Shown piece after piece: positions 1-9,987 of a DNA stretch of 34,542 nt. The stretch covers positions 1 to 34,542 of the forward strand of contig OMJO01000022.1 in assembly GCA_900299395.1 (NCBI GenBank), read 5' to 3'. Under the pieces are notes generated by a model, which did not search any database, was not told where the DNA came from, and saw nothing but the letters and a program-made list of their open reading frames with translations. A program made the position numbers and the translations under genes. How positions within the stretch are numbered: the first letter of the stretch is position 1; each line of letters opens with the position of its first letter. Source of the DNA: a bacterium. Its GTDB lineage: Bacteria > Patescibacteriota > Saccharimonadia > Saccharimonadales > OMJO01.

Positions 1-2
1 GT

Positions 3-317
3 TTCGGAATCGTATTAGTTGAGGCAATGGCTGCCCGCGCTGGCGTTGTGCTTGCCGGAAACAATAGTGGTTATCGATCAGTGTTGCGCGAGCGGCCAGC
101 ACAACTTTTTGATCCCTATGATACGGCTAAGTTTGCTAAAGCGCTAAAAGGGTTTGCTTTCAATAAACCAGCGCGTAATCGCGCCTCCAAGTGGCAAGAG
201 ACACAAGTTGGTCAATATGATGTGTCACGTGTCGGGAATCAGCTTTTGCGGGCGTATGAAGGGATTGTTGCAAAAAAACAGCGCACATCAGATAATAGTA
301 AGCATGAGCCAAAATAA
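3..317 (+). CDS. Glycosyltransferase family 4-like, C-terminal fragment (5' truncated by window edge)
   Basis: Open from the window edge: FGIVLVEAMAARAGVVLAGNNSGYRSVL..., resembling the E-x7-E/GNNSG region of GT-B glycosyltransferases. Confidence 0.6.
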   Translation, partial: FGIVLVEAMAARAGVVLAGNNSGYRSVLRERPAQLFDPYDTAKFAKALKGFAFNKPARNRASKWQETQVGQYDVSRVGNQLLRAYEGIVAKKQRTSDNSKHEPK

Positions 318-1380
318 TAAAACAGAAATCACTCTCTCGAATCGTACGATCGCCAGAATATTAGTAGTTATAATTATCACCGTATTTGGACTTCGTTTTT
401 TGCATAGCGCAGGGCACGCTCTACAGCTAATATTTATAGCGTTCTTCCTGAGTTTGGCGCTGAGCCCGACCGTTAACTGGATATCACGACAGTTAAAACT
501 TAAAAGTCGTGCCGCTGCCACCGGTATAGCGTACCTTGTTGTCATTGGGGTACTTGGAACGTTCATCACGCTTGTCGTCCCACCACTTGCCCGTCAAACA
601 GTTGATTTCATTCGAGAAGTCCCTGCAACACTTTCTTCGCTTCGTGAAGGCAATGGTTCGGTTGGCCGATTTATACAGCGCTATCATTTAGAAGAAAACA
701 TTGATGGTCTAAGCGAAAACATTCGTGATCGAACCAAAAATGTACAAGAACCTGTAATAAATACGGCAACAAAAGTCGGGAGCGCTTTTATATCAGTTAT
801 CACCGTGCTTGTTTTGACATTTATGTTTCTGGTTGAGGGACCAGATTGGATGCGACGCTACTGGCAACTACACCCCAAACAGAGCCGAAAGCATCACAAG
901 GAGCTCGCACAACGCATGTACCGCGTTGTCACCGGTTACGTAAACGGTCAAGTGCTTATAGCTGCAATTGCGGGTATGTTTGCCATGATGACTCTAGTGA
1001 TTGCCAGTACGGTGATGAAGGTGTCTGTTAATGCTGTCGCGCTTGCGGGCATTGTATTTATATTTGGACTCATCCCACTTATCGGTAATACACTTGCTGC
1101 GGTAATCGTTGCATTAGTTTGTCTCTTCTCTTCTGTGCCACTTGCGCTCACAATGATTGCCTACTTTTTGCTCTACCAACAGATTGAGAATGTTACATTG
1201 CAGCCATACATTCAAGCAAAAAACAACGAGCTCACCCCGCTCCTTGTGTTTGTTGCTGCGCTGTTAGGCGCAAGTTTCGGCGGCTTATTAGGCGCATTTG
1301 TGGCTATACCAGCTTTCGGTTGCGGCAAGATACTACTGCAAGACTACCTTGAATCTCGTTTCAAGCACAATAACTCCTAA
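304..1380 (+). CDS. AI-2E family transporter (PerM/YdiK-like membrane protein)
   Basis: Multi-TM protein with the typical C-terminus (LIPLIGNTLAAVIVALVCLF... QQIENVTLQPYIQAKNNELTPLLVFVAALLGASFGGLLGAFVAIPAFG). The ATG at 304 is preferred over the upstream ORF start at 154. Confidence 0.85.
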   Translation: MSQNNKTEITLSNRTIARILVVIIITVFGLRFLHSAGHALQLIFIAFFLSLALSPTVNWISRQLKLKSRAAATGIAYLVVIGVLGTFITLVVPPLARQTVDFIREVPATLSSLREGNGSVGRFIQRYHLEENIDGLSENIRDRTKNVQEPVINTATKVGSAFISVITVLVLTFMFLVEGPDWMRRYWQLHPKQSRKHHKELAQRMYRVVTGYVNGQVLIAAIAGMFAMMTLVIASTVMKVSVNAVALAGIVFIFGLIPLIGNTLAAVIVALVCLFSSVPLALTMIAYFLLYQQIENVTLQPYIQAKNNELTPLLVFVAALLGASFGGLLGAFVAIPAFGCGKILLQDYLESRFKHNNS

Positions 1381-2798
1381 AGTCTAAACCAAATTTGGCC
1401 GAAGTTACTATCACGCACCCCGATGTGTTCTTTTTCTAGCTTCTGACGTATTGCGTCAGCTGCTGCCCAGTCGCTACTTTGTCTTGCCTTACTTCGATCG
1501 TGTAACAAGCTTTTTTGTTGGTCGGTTATGTCTAGTCGCTCAGACAGGCCTAAGCCAAATACATCATCAAGTTGCTTCAGCAGCATCGCCAAATCTTTGG
1601 GGCTCCAGCCATGGGTGTCCGTTTGGTTGACCAAGCCAGAGAGCCAGCCCAAGGCTTCGGTTGTATTTAGATCCTGAGAAAGAGCAGCATATATCTTCTC
1701 AAGCGCAGGTTGGTACGTTTGATTAACCTCAGAAAACTGCTCCGGTGTCTGATGGGCCAAGTCTGCCCACCCACGAATTCGATTCAAAAACGTTTGTGCT
1801 GCTTCTAGTGACCCCCAGCTAAAGTTCAGTTGCGACCGGTAGTGAGCTTGCAGCATTAATAGCCTAAACGCGAGTGGGTCATAACCTTTTTCTCGTACAT
1901 CACGCAGAGTATAGAAATTACCTAATGATTTTGACATCTTTGTACCATTCACGAGCACAAATTCATTATGGAGCCAATACTGTGCCAATGGATGCCCAAA
2001 AGCAGCCTCGGTCTGCGCAATTTCGTTGGTATGGTGTGTGCCGATATGGTCAACGCCACCAGTATGTATGTCGATAGGCTCGTGCAAAGTCTCATGAATT
2101 ATTGTGGAGCACTCGAGATGCCACCCCGGGAAACCACTACCCCAGGGACTCTGCCACTGCAAGGCGTGATCTTCAAATCGACCCACAGCAAAAAACCACA
2201 ATGCAAAATCGTACGGATGTCGCTTGTCTGTGTCTTGCACAACTTCTTCACGAACTGCTGTTTCTTTCTCTTCTAGTTTTTGCCCCGAAAGTTTTCCGTA
2301 GTCTTTTTGTTTCGTAACGTCAAAATAGATGGCTTCCTTGGTAATATAGGCGTACTTCTTCTCGAGCAATGTAGAGATTATTTCGATTTGCTGCGGTATG
2401 AAATCAGTCGCACGTGCATAGCCGTCCACACGACCTTTGTAGCCGTTTGGCTGCAGAATATTGAGTGATTGGGTATCTTTGAGAAAACTTTGTGTATACT
2501 GGTCAGCGATATCCCAAACTGTTTTCCCTTCGCGCTTCGCCCCCTTCTCTAGCTTATCTTCACCCACATCAGCATCGCTAGAAAGGTGGCCAACATCCGT
2601 AATGTTCATCACATGATGAACAGTATATCCTTGTGCAGACAGGGTTCTACGCAAGGTGTCGGCAAATATAAACGCACGGAGGTTACCGATATGGGCATAA
2701 TCGTAGACAGTTGGGCCACAAGAGTATACTTTGACCACATTAGGTGACTGGGGTTTAAATGGTTGCAGTTTCCTGCCGAGGGTATTATAAAGTTTCAC
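1377..2798 (-). CDS. cysS: Cysteinyl-tRNA synthetase
   Basis: HIGH-like (YDYAHIGNLRAFIFADTLRR) and KMSKSLGN motifs; class Ia CysRS architecture. Confidence 0.97.
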   Translation of the reverse strand: MKLYNTLGRKLQPFKPQSPNVVKVYSCGPTVYDYAHIGNLRAFIFADTLRRTLSAQGYTVHHVMNITDVGHLSSDADVGEDKLEKGAKREGKTVWDIADQYTQSFLKDTQSLNILQPNGYKGRVDGYARATDFIPQQIEIISTLLEKKYAYITKEAIYFDVTKQKDYGKLSGQKLEEKETAVREEVVQDTDKRHPYDFALWFFAVGRFEDHALQWQSPWGSGFPGWHLECSTIIHETLHEPIDIHTGGVDHIGTHHTNEIAQTEAAFGHPLAQYWLHNEFVLVNGTKMSKSLGNFYTLRDVREKGYDPLAFRLLMLQAHYRSQLNFSWGSLEAAQTFLNRIRGWADLAHQTPEQFSEVNQTYQPALEKIYAALSQDLNTTEALGWLSGLVNQTDTHGWSPKDLAMLLKQLDDVFGLGLSERLDITDQQKSLLHDRSKARQSSDWAAADAIRQKLEKEHIGVRDSNFGQIWFRL

Positions 2799-3810
2799 TT
2801 GAGTTATCTTTCGCTAGGTTATGTAAGAGTCTGGTGCTCACTGTAATGCACTCTTGTTTTATTTCCTCAATCGTTCTGCCGTCTTCTATTTTAAACCCAC
2901 TGGCATATGCGTGCCCCCCACCGCCAAAGTGTTTCGCTAGCTCTGAAGCGATGGTTTTTCCAAAGTTAGTTCGTATCTTGGCAGTAATCTTACCATCCCT
3001 GTATGTTTTGAAGGCAATAGCAACGTCAGTATTTTCTGTCAGTCGCATATCATCGATGACAAGCATAGAGGGGTTGTAGGCATGGCTATACATCTCAATT
3101 TCCTTCCAGGGGATAGTGATTGTAGCAATCCTATCATTCTCGAAATATTCAATACGTTGCAGTAGCTCACCTTTATATCGCACCAACGCAGGACTCTTGC
3201 GCATCATTTCGCGACGTGCATTTTCTAGCCGAGCCAAACGGACGCCTTTATCTACCAGTTCTGCCATAATGCGTATGCTACGTCCGGTGGTCGCTTCACT
3301 AACGAGTCCCAGACTATCAGACAAGATTGACACGGCCATCATCTCTAACGCAGTTCGATTGGCTGGCCAGTCGAGTTGCTCTGCTAACTCGTAGATAACC
3401 TCACCGGTTGCGACCACGGGGTAGTTACAGACTACTGTCGCAAACGGAATAGAAGGCTCCACTTCATGATGGTCCAAGATAATACATGGTCGGCTGGAGA
3501 GCCATTTGTTTTCACCATTTCGCGTCAGCGTTTCAAATAAGCTCATGGCGCTAGTATCTACGATTATTGAGGCGTCAAATTTGGTGGGTATGGTTTTCTG
3601 CACTCTGTCCCACCCTGGAAGGTATCGTAGATAGGTGGGAATATCAACGCCACAATAAAGGACGGGATCTTTTCCCATATCTGAAAGAATTTGTTCAAGC
3701 GCGAGAACACTCCCCAAACTATCTCCATCCGGGTTGTCAGCTTGTAGTATCAGTATTTTCTCGGCTGAGCCAAGGATTTTTTGAATGGTAGTTGCTTCAG
3801 GGTACTTCAT
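2785..3810 (-). CDS. DHH/DHHA1 family phosphoesterase (NrnA/RecJ-like)
   Basis: DNPDGDSLGS, DTSAM, LDHHE motifs and C-terminal GGGGHAYASGF (DHHA1). Start MKYPEAT at 3810 overlaps the upstream stop (ATGA). Confidence 0.9.
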   Translation of the reverse strand: MKYPEATTIQKILGSAEKILILQADNPDGDSLGSVLALEQILSDMGKDPVLYCGVDIPTYLRYLPGWDRVQKTIPTKFDASIIVDTSAMSLFETLTRNGENKWLSSRPCIILDHHEVEPSIPFATVVCNYPVVATGEVIYELAEQLDWPANRTALEMMAVSILSDSLGLVSEATTGRSIRIMAELVDKGVRLARLENARREMMRKSPALVRYKGELLQRIEYFENDRIATITIPWKEIEMYSHAYNPSMLVIDDMRLTENTDVAIAFKTYRDGKITAKIRTNFGKTIASELAKHFGGGGHAYASGFKIEDGRTIEEIKQECITVSTRLLHNLAKDNSSETL

Positions 3811-4292
3811 AGTAATTTCCCTTTTAGTGTATCTGTTAAGCCGGGATATTGCCAAGCAAATTCTGGTGAGTCGATTGCGTCGATAGGCATCCATGTTAAT
3901 TCAGCGACATCATCGTTCGGTTGTTCTTCCCCGGACCAAGAACAACACAGAAATACGACATCAGTGACACTAATATTTTCATCATAAAGGCGGGTATAGG
4001 CTGCGACCGGCTCCAGTTTATGTAGTGTCAACCCTGTTTCTTCTTGAATCTCTCGTTTGGCCGCCGAAACTGGTTGTTCATCAAACTGTAAGAAGCCTCC
4101 AGGCAAATCAATCTTGTTTTTGTGAGGTTCTATACCCCGCACAGAAAATAAAATTTTGTTCTGGCGGTATAAAATAACACTGGCTGCCGCTTTTGGGTTG
4201 TTCCAGGAAGTGTGACCTTTGTCGCACACGTACTCAGTTTGATTTTTTACTTGTAGTTTTGTGCCACATTCTTGGCAGTACATCATTCTCAT
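3807..4292 (-). CDS. NUDIX hydrolase with N-terminal zinc ribbon
   Basis: CQECGTK...VCDKGH ribbon and Nudix box GGFLQFDEQPVSAAKREIQEETGL. Confidence 0.9.
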   Translation of the reverse strand: MRMMYCQECGTKLQVKNQTEYVCDKGHTSWNNPKAAASVILYRQNKILFSVRGIEPHKNKIDLPGGFLQFDEQPVSAAKREIQEETGLTLHKLEPVAAYTRLYDENISVTDVVFLCCSWSGEEQPNDDVAELTWMPIDAIDSPEFAWQYPGLTDTLKGKLL

Positions 4293-4894
4293 AGAGCAGT
4301 CCGGCCTTCAAGAGCCCTACTCAGCGTTATGCTGTCTGCATACTCTAAATCAACGCCAACTGGCAATCCGCGCGCCAGCCTGCTTATAGTGACCGGCTTG
4401 TCTTTCAGTTGCTGCTGTATATAAAGCGCAGTTGACTCGCCCTCTACGCTGGCGTTAGTTGCGAGTATTACCTCAGTGACTTTATCTTCGTCGATTCTTG
4501 TAACAAGTTCGTGTATGTGCAATTGCTCTGGCCCGATGCCGTCAATAGGCGATACGAGCCCACCAAGGACATGGTACGTGCCTCTGAACTGTCCAGTTTT
4601 CTCGAGGGCGACAATGTCGAACGGCTCAGCAACTATGGCAACCTGCTGTTTATTCCTGGTTGGATCAGAGTAAAGTGTAGAAATCTCCTGGTCTTTGGGA
4701 ATAAGTGCGAAAGTTTTTTTGCAATATGCTACACCGCTGTGAAGTTTAGTCACGCTATCGGCTAATTTTTGTGAAATAACGTCAGGGTTCTTTAGCAAGA
4801 AATATGCATATCGCTCAGCTGTGCGCGGTCCTACCCCCGGGAGTGACCCCAAAGCCTCAATAAGATCTTGTAGTGCAGGTGGCAGAACGCTCAT
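4289..4894 (-). CDS. recR: Recombination mediator protein RecR
   Basis: PALQDLIEALGSLPGVGPRTAERYAYFLL; TOPRIM VAEPFDIVALEKTGQFRGTYHVLGGLVSPIDGIGPEQL. Likely start MSVLPPALQ at 4894. Confidence 0.95.
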   Translation of the reverse strand: MSVLPPALQDLIEALGSLPGVGPRTAERYAYFLLKNPDVISQKLADSVTKLHSGVAYCKKTFALIPKDQEISTLYSDPTRNKQQVAIVAEPFDIVALEKTGQFRGTYHVLGGLVSPIDGIGPEQLHIHELVTRIDEDKVTEVILATNASVEGESTALYIQQQLKDKPVTISRLARGLPVGVDLEYADSITLSRALEGRTAL

Positions 4895-4904
4895 ACGGGG
4901 TTTC

Positions 4905-5198
4905 TTATAGACCGAGGTCCCCAAGCGCCCCCATCATCGGTTGCATTTTTTCTGCGGCTACTTTTTGGCTCTCAGCGATGGCCTCTTTTACGGCATCTTC
5001 TACCCAGCGCTCGAGTTGACCAATGTCGTCTAGGTCGATGCTCTCAGGGTCGATGTGGATTTTTTTAATCTTCTGTTCACCGGTTATTTCAACTTTAACT
5101 GCCCCGTCACCCTTCTCGACGTTAATAACCATTTTTTGTAATTCTTTTTGTAGCTTTTTGACTTTCAATAGCATCTTAGCTTGGTCAAATCGACTCAT
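4905..5198 (-). CDS. YbaB/EbfC family nucleoid-associated protein
   Basis: Small protein, VEKGDGAVKVEITGEQKIKKIHIDPE, directly upstream of recR. Confidence 0.9.
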   Translation of the reverse strand: MSRFDQAKMLLKVKKLQKELQKMVINVEKGDGAVKVEITGEQKIKKIHIDPESIDLDDIGQLERWVEDAVKEAIAESQKVAAEKMQPMMGALGDLGL

Positions 5199-5238
5199 AG
5201 TAGGCTCCTCTTATATACGTTCCTATTGTAACAAATTT

Positions 5239-6420
5239 CTAGAGGTGTTTACTAAAGGTTGATTTGGTTAGTGGGGCATTTGGCCAGGCAATGAAATAAT
5301 TGGTTATGTGATAGAACCCGGCAAGGAGTACCGCCAAAGATAGCAGCGTTGTAGCTATGCCTCTTGCGAGGGGGTTGCGCGGAAATACACGGAGCCATTC
5401 TTCCAGCATAAAGGCTATACCTGCAGCGGCCAACAAATAGATTGGAACAAGTAATGACGTCATGGTTTTTAGATCACCGATGGCACAGAGGATAAGGCCA
5501 GATATGAGAAGTGCGAGGGTAACTTTATTACGATCTAATCGCCAACTCTTGAATGTTGCGTATAGGCCAAGTAAGACCATTGTTATGGTGAAGATATCTA
5601 ACAAGGCAGCTTTGCCGACTGTAACAAGTGCATCGGCAGGCCCTCTAATAAATAAGTACGCGGGGATGTGGCTGAGTTGCTCCCAGATGGTTTTGAGTGA
5701 CCAATCATTACCAAAGCCCAACACGTTAAGAATCAGTGAGGGTGTTATGAAGATGCTGTAGAAAAAAGGAATCAACAATATCGTGCTTATAATTCCCATA
5801 ACAATAACAACGTTGGTGGGTAATTTAGACAGGTCGGCAATAAGTTGTTTACCTCGCCAGACACCTGCAACCGCAATAAACCAAATCATACCAGGAACGT
5901 ATAGCAGGCCAACAACAGCTAGGCACGAAATAGTAAACGCTAATCTTGGGTGGCGTGTTCGTTGAAGCCAAGCCCAAAAGAGCACGAGCGTTATAGAAAG
6001 CGAACTCATGACTTCAGGCGTTGCGAGCCGTGAGCTACGCAAGAACCAGCTTGATGTGGCAAATAGGATCGTGCCCAAAATTGCAACACGAGGACGATAC
6101 CAGAGGGATAGGAGGGCGTAAAAGCAAACAACAAGCACAAAGCCAAAGACGCTGCTCGGCAATCTTGCTGTAGTAGTCGTTATTTGTGGGGAGGCCTTCC
6201 GGACAACATTACGTACGACGATGTAGGGCATATTAACGGGGTCTTGGACAATGCTTCGTACTGATGGGCTTCTCTGAGAGAACTGAACTTCACTGGTGTG
6301 GGCGCCCTTCGTAAGGTTGCCTAAATGGAATGTCAGTAGAAAGATGACTGCAATAATGGCCATTCCAAAGACGAGCATTCGCTGCCAGTCTGACGCAAAG
6401 TAAAACCAGTATTTTCTCAT
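5239..6420 (-). CDS. Multi-TM membrane protein, probably GT-C (PMT/ArnT-like) glycosyltransferase family
   Basis: Many hydrophobic helices; YRPRVAILGTILFATSSWFLRSSRLATPEVM resembles the ArnT/PMT fold. Confidence 0.5.
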   Translation of the reverse strand: MRKYWFYFASDWQRMLVFGMAIIAVIFLLTFHLGNLTKGAHTSEVQFSQRSPSVRSIVQDPVNMPYIVVRNVVRKASPQITTTTARLPSSVFGFVLVVCFYALLSLWYRPRVAILGTILFATSSWFLRSSRLATPEVMSSLSITLVLFWAWLQRTRHPRLAFTISCLAVVGLLYVPGMIWFIAVAGVWRGKQLIADLSKLPTNVVIVMGIISTILLIPFFYSIFITPSLILNVLGFGNDWSLKTIWEQLSHIPAYLFIRGPADALVTVGKAALLDIFTITMVLLGLYATFKSWRLDRNKVTLALLISGLILCAIGDLKTMTSLLVPIYLLAAAGIAFMLEEWLRVFPRNPLARGIATTLLSLAVLLAGFYHITNYFIAWPNAPLTKSTFSKHL

Positions 6421-6455
6421 AAGCTTATGTTTAGTATAGCATTGTGCATCAAGGA

Positions 6456-7811
6456 CTAATCAAACGGTGTTGCGTGTTTGGTGTCAAGGCTACGGAATCG
6501 CTGTTTTTCTCGATCAAAATACAGCTCAACTGCTCCTGTAGGACCATTACGATGCTTCTTGATGAATATGTCAGTAATATTTTTCCTGTCGGTTTCCGGA
6601 TTGTAGTACTCTTCCCTATAGATAAAGGCAACAACGTCGGCGTCCTGTTCAATAGAGCCTGATTCACGCAAGTCAGCAAGTTGGGGGATTTGCGGACTGC
6701 GGCTTTCGACAGAACGGCTTAATTGGCTCAGGGCTATGAGGGGTACATTTAACTCTCGTGCTATCCCCTTCAATCCACGTGATATCTCTGATATTTCTTG
6801 GACACGGTTAGCATCTCCACCAAAACGGCTACCACCACTCATGAGCTGCAAGTAGTCGACAATGATAAGTCCCAGCTCGCGCTGGTGTGCTTCTCGTCGT
6901 GCTTTTGTTCGCAGATCGCTTACCGTAATGCCGGGAGTGTCATCAATGTATATCTGGGCTTCACTCAAGGTGCCCATTGCTTGTCCAATCTTCTCGAAAT
7001 CCGCGTCAGTTAAGTTACCGGTGCGTAGTGCCCAGGCATCTACGCCAGACTCCATAGCGAGCATACGGTCAACGAGCTGCTCTTTACTCATCTCAAGGCT
7101 GAACATGAGCACTGGTTGGCTTGCCTGTACAGCTACGTTATGCGCAAGGTTGAGTGCCAAAGCAGTCTTACCCATCGATGGGCGAGCAGCCAAAATAAAG
7201 AGGTCTGAGCGTTGCAGGCCAGCCAAGATAGCATCCATGTCCTTGAACCCCGTGGGGACACCTCTAATTTTGCCTTTATCGCGATGCAGCTCGTCTAAAC
7301 GATCGAAGCTTTCGCTGAGGATGGCTTCAAGACTAGTGACGTCTTGTTTAATATGCTTTTCACTGACTTCAAAAAGATTTGTCTCGGCCTCTTCAATCAG
7401 CTCTTGCAGTGATTTTGCTTCATCATAGCCAAGTCCGACAATATTTTGCGATGCTTTGATAAGCCGCCGACGCAGGGCCTTTTGTGCAACAATATCGGCG
7501 TATTTTTCAACGTGTGCAGCAGTAGGAACAAAGTTGGTAAGTTCGGTGAGATACGCCGGCCCACCTACCATGTCGAGGAACCCGGTACTTCTCAGCTGGT
7601 CAGATAATGTGAGGACATCTATAGGGCTATGCTTTTCGTATAGTTGTAATACTGCTTCAAAAATGCGTCGATGACGGTCTTCGTAAAAATCATCAGGACC
7701 AACACTATCTGCAATTTTTACTATGGCGTCAGTATCAATTAGCACGGCACCGAGAAGTGATGCTTCTGCTTCAGTGTTTTGTGGGGGGACCTTCGCTACT
7801 TGTGAATCCAT
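6456..7811 (-). CDS. dnaB: Replicative DNA helicase DnaB
   Basis: PPQNTEAEASLLGAVLID; Walker A ARPSMGKTALALN; LGLIIVDYLQLM; DLRESGSIEQDADVV. Confidence 0.98.
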   Translation of the reverse strand: MDSQVAKVPPQNTEAEASLLGAVLIDTDAIVKIADSVGPDDFYEDRHRRIFEAVLQLYEKHSPIDVLTLSDQLRSTGFLDMVGGPAYLTELTNFVPTAAHVEKYADIVAQKALRRRLIKASQNIVGLGYDEAKSLQELIEEAETNLFEVSEKHIKQDVTSLEAILSESFDRLDELHRDKGKIRGVPTGFKDMDAILAGLQRSDLFILAARPSMGKTALALNLAHNVAVQASQPVLMFSLEMSKEQLVDRMLAMESGVDAWALRTGNLTDADFEKIGQAMGTLSEAQIYIDDTPGITVSDLRTKARREAHQRELGLIIVDYLQLMSGGSRFGGDANRVQEISEISRGLKGIARELNVPLIALSQLSRSVESRSPQIPQLADLRESGSIEQDADVVAFIYREEYYNPETDRKNITDIFIKKHRNGPTGAVELYFDREKQRFRSLDTKHATPFD

Positions 7812-7826
7812 AGTTACTCCGTGTGC

Positions 7827-9242
7827 CTATGATTCTAACACCTCAGCGTCGCCGAAAATATTGCTAATGGTTTCTATTGTGCTTGAAGGTTTTGTTTCAG
7901 TCTTCGGTGATGTACGTTTAGGTACCGTGGCACGTAACGTGACTTTAACGACGTATTCGTCACCAGAAAGGCGTTTGACGGTATCAGTAATGATTTGAAG
8001 ATTTTTGGTATCAGATAACTGTTTCTGATGAAACGGGAACTCGCAACTTAGATGTAAATCATTGTTTGTTACGGTAGCGGTGGCCATACGAGCGATACCA
8101 TATAGAGTTGCATGATGTTTTTTTATTTCAGCCAGTGTTTTCATCCAAATGTCTTTCTGTATAACATCGTCAACCATGCGTTCTGGTGTTAGCTCTTGGT
8201 TTTTTGTTTTAACAGGAGCTATTTCTGGTTCAGGTTGCGGCAGAGAGGCAGGCTGGGGTTCGGGAGAGGGTTTTTGTGATGCTGTAGCCGGCTGGGGCAT
8301 GCTTGCAGTCAGTATGGCCAATTGTAGCGCGGCAGCCGGATCGTGGGAGGAAGGAACCTCTATCAATTCTCGCGCAAGTGTTCTTAGCGCATCGGCTACA
8401 GCTGGTTCATCCAGAAGTAGCGCGCGGACTTTATCCGCAAGCTGTTTTGCTATTTGTGCCGGCGTGCTTTTTGAGAGAAGGTTGTCTATCAATTTCAGCG
8501 ACTCTCTAGGATTTTTCAGCTGAACGGTAGTGATTACGGAATCTATCTCTTCGTCAGCTACAAGGCCAAGAATTACCTTAACGTGGTGTCGATCGATCTT
8601 TTCGTTCCCAGAACTTACCTGGTCAAGCAGGCTAATGCTATCACGAAATGATCCACCACCGTGTTGTGCTAACAATTGTAGCGCATCATCTGAAATGTTA
8701 ACTTTTTCTCGGTGAGCAATATCTTGTAAGTGTGAAACAATGCGCTCAGTCGTGATTGGTTTGAAAGCGAAGCGTTGCGTTCGGCTAACAATTGTCTCAG
8801 GGACCTTATGTGCTTCTGTTGTTGCCAGGATGAAAATAACGTGCTCCGGGGGTTCCTCTAAAGTTTTGAGGAGGGCGTTAAAAGCCTCTTTGGTAAGCAT
8901 GTGCACCTCATCAATAATGTAGACCTTATACCGAGCTGCCGCAGGTGCGCTGTGAACTCGCTCGCGCAATTCGCGTATTTCATCAATACGCCGATTACTT
9001 GCGGCATCAATCTCGATAATATCTAGATGCGGCTTCGTTTCATCGTATGGTAGCCCATTGACAGCGTGCGCAAGAATGCGCGCGATGCTTGTTTTCCCAA
9101 CACCGCGCGGGCCTGTAAAGAGGTACGCATGGCTTATTTTGCCATTTTTTAGTGCCTTCTCGAGTGTTTTAGTGATGTGTTCTTGGCCAACGACCTCACT
9201 AAACGATTTTGATCGGTATTTGCGATATAAAGCCTGCCCCAT
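7827..9242 (-). CDS. dnaX: DNA polymerase III subunit gamma/tau
   Basis: MGQALYRKYRSKSFSEVVGQEHITKTLEKAL; GPRGVGKTS; IDEVHMLTKEAFNALLKTLEEPP; SRTQRF. Confidence 0.97.
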   Translation of the reverse strand: MGQALYRKYRSKSFSEVVGQEHITKTLEKALKNGKISHAYLFTGPRGVGKTSIARILAHAVNGLPYDETKPHLDIIEIDAASNRRIDEIRELRERVHSAPAAARYKVYIIDEVHMLTKEAFNALLKTLEEPPEHVIFILATTEAHKVPETIVSRTQRFAFKPITTERIVSHLQDIAHREKVNISDDALQLLAQHGGGSFRDSISLLDQVSSGNEKIDRHHVKVILGLVADEEIDSVITTVQLKNPRESLKLIDNLLSKSTPAQIAKQLADKVRALLLDEPAVADALRTLARELIEVPSSHDPAAALQLAILTASMPQPATASQKPSPEPQPASLPQPEPEIAPVKTKNQELTPERMVDDVIQKDIWMKTLAEIKKHHATLYGIARMATATVTNNDLHLSCEFPFHQKQLSDTKNLQIITDTVKRLSGDEYVVKVTLRATVPKRTSPKTETKPSSTIETISNIFGDAEVLES

Positions 9243-9285
9243 AGTCTTCTTATTATAAACAACTCAAGCGGGCTGTGTTGTTGTG

Positions 9286-9930
9286 TTATTCTGCGTTCTC
9301 TGGTGGGACAAATTGCCGCGCGTAGCCAGCAATAGCAACGCCACCCGTGATTACGCCAACAGCGGTGGCAACATAACCAACGTTTGCAACATTGCGCTGC
9401 AGCTCGGGATCTTCTATCACGTCCGCCACCCCAAAAGCGCCTATAGCTATGCCATCCACCCAAAGATTCGCCTGACCGGCCATTGATGAGTGCGGCTCTA
9501 ACCCCATCAGCTGCGCAGTTGTATTTAAACCTGCATTTACTAAATGTTTGCCACCTATAATACCAAGAGCCATGCGCCGTAGGATTTGTTCTCCCGGTTC
9601 CATATCGGTGGTATGTCGCCATAACGTCCGTACTTCAAGGAACACCTTGCCCTTATCAAGGAACGGATCAATTAGTGCTCCGGATTCGCTGACTACCCCA
9701 AAAGCACGAGCCCAGTCACCGTCTATATCATCGAACGTTTCGCCGAGAATGCGAAGTGCAAGCCCGGTCTTGCCATCAACCTCTGAACCGGCATACACGA
9801 GGCCTGCTCCAGCGGCACTTATAAGGTTGGCTGATTGCCGGCGAAGTAACCCTTCAGGAAGGCGTTGGTTAACTGCAGTAACAAATTGTTCCCTAGTGGA
9901 ACGTGGAATGGTGTGTTTAATAATTCCCAT
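9286..9930 (-). CDS. CDP-alcohol phosphatidyltransferase family protein (small, divergent)
   Basis: Exact match to the family signature D-x2-D-G-x2-A-R-x8-G-x3-D-x3-D in DDIDGDWARAFGVVSESGALIDPFLD. Confidence 0.7.
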   Translation of the reverse strand: MGIIKHTIPRSTREQFVTAVNQRLPEGLLRRQSANLISAAGAGLVYAGSEVDGKTGLALRILGETFDDIDGDWARAFGVVSESGALIDPFLDKGKVFLEVRTLWRHTTDMEPGEQILRRMALGIIGGKHLVNAGLNTTAQLMGLEPHSSMAGQANLWVDGIAIGAFGVADVIEDPELQRNVANVGYVATAVGVITGGVAIAGYARQFVPPENAE

Positions 9931-9987
9931 AGGTAGTCAGTATAGCCCAACAGTACGTTCTAACCAGCAGCGGTATAGAATACTAGT

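Noticed and set aside
7723-7998. Plus-strand 91-aa ORF across the dnaB/dnaX junction
   Set aside because: Antisense shadow ORF covering the ends of two well-supported genes; no RBS or homology signal.
7812-9285. SRP 4.5S RNA near dnaX/recR
   Set aside because: Intergenic gaps around dnaX, recR and ybaB are too short, and no SRP Alu/domain IV signature (GGAA tetraloop with asymmetric loop) was found.
9149-9622. 157-aa minus-strand ORF rich in Trp/Arg/Cys
   Set aside because: It overlaps dnaX and the CDP-alcohol phosphatidyltransferase gene out of frame; composition typical of shadow translation.
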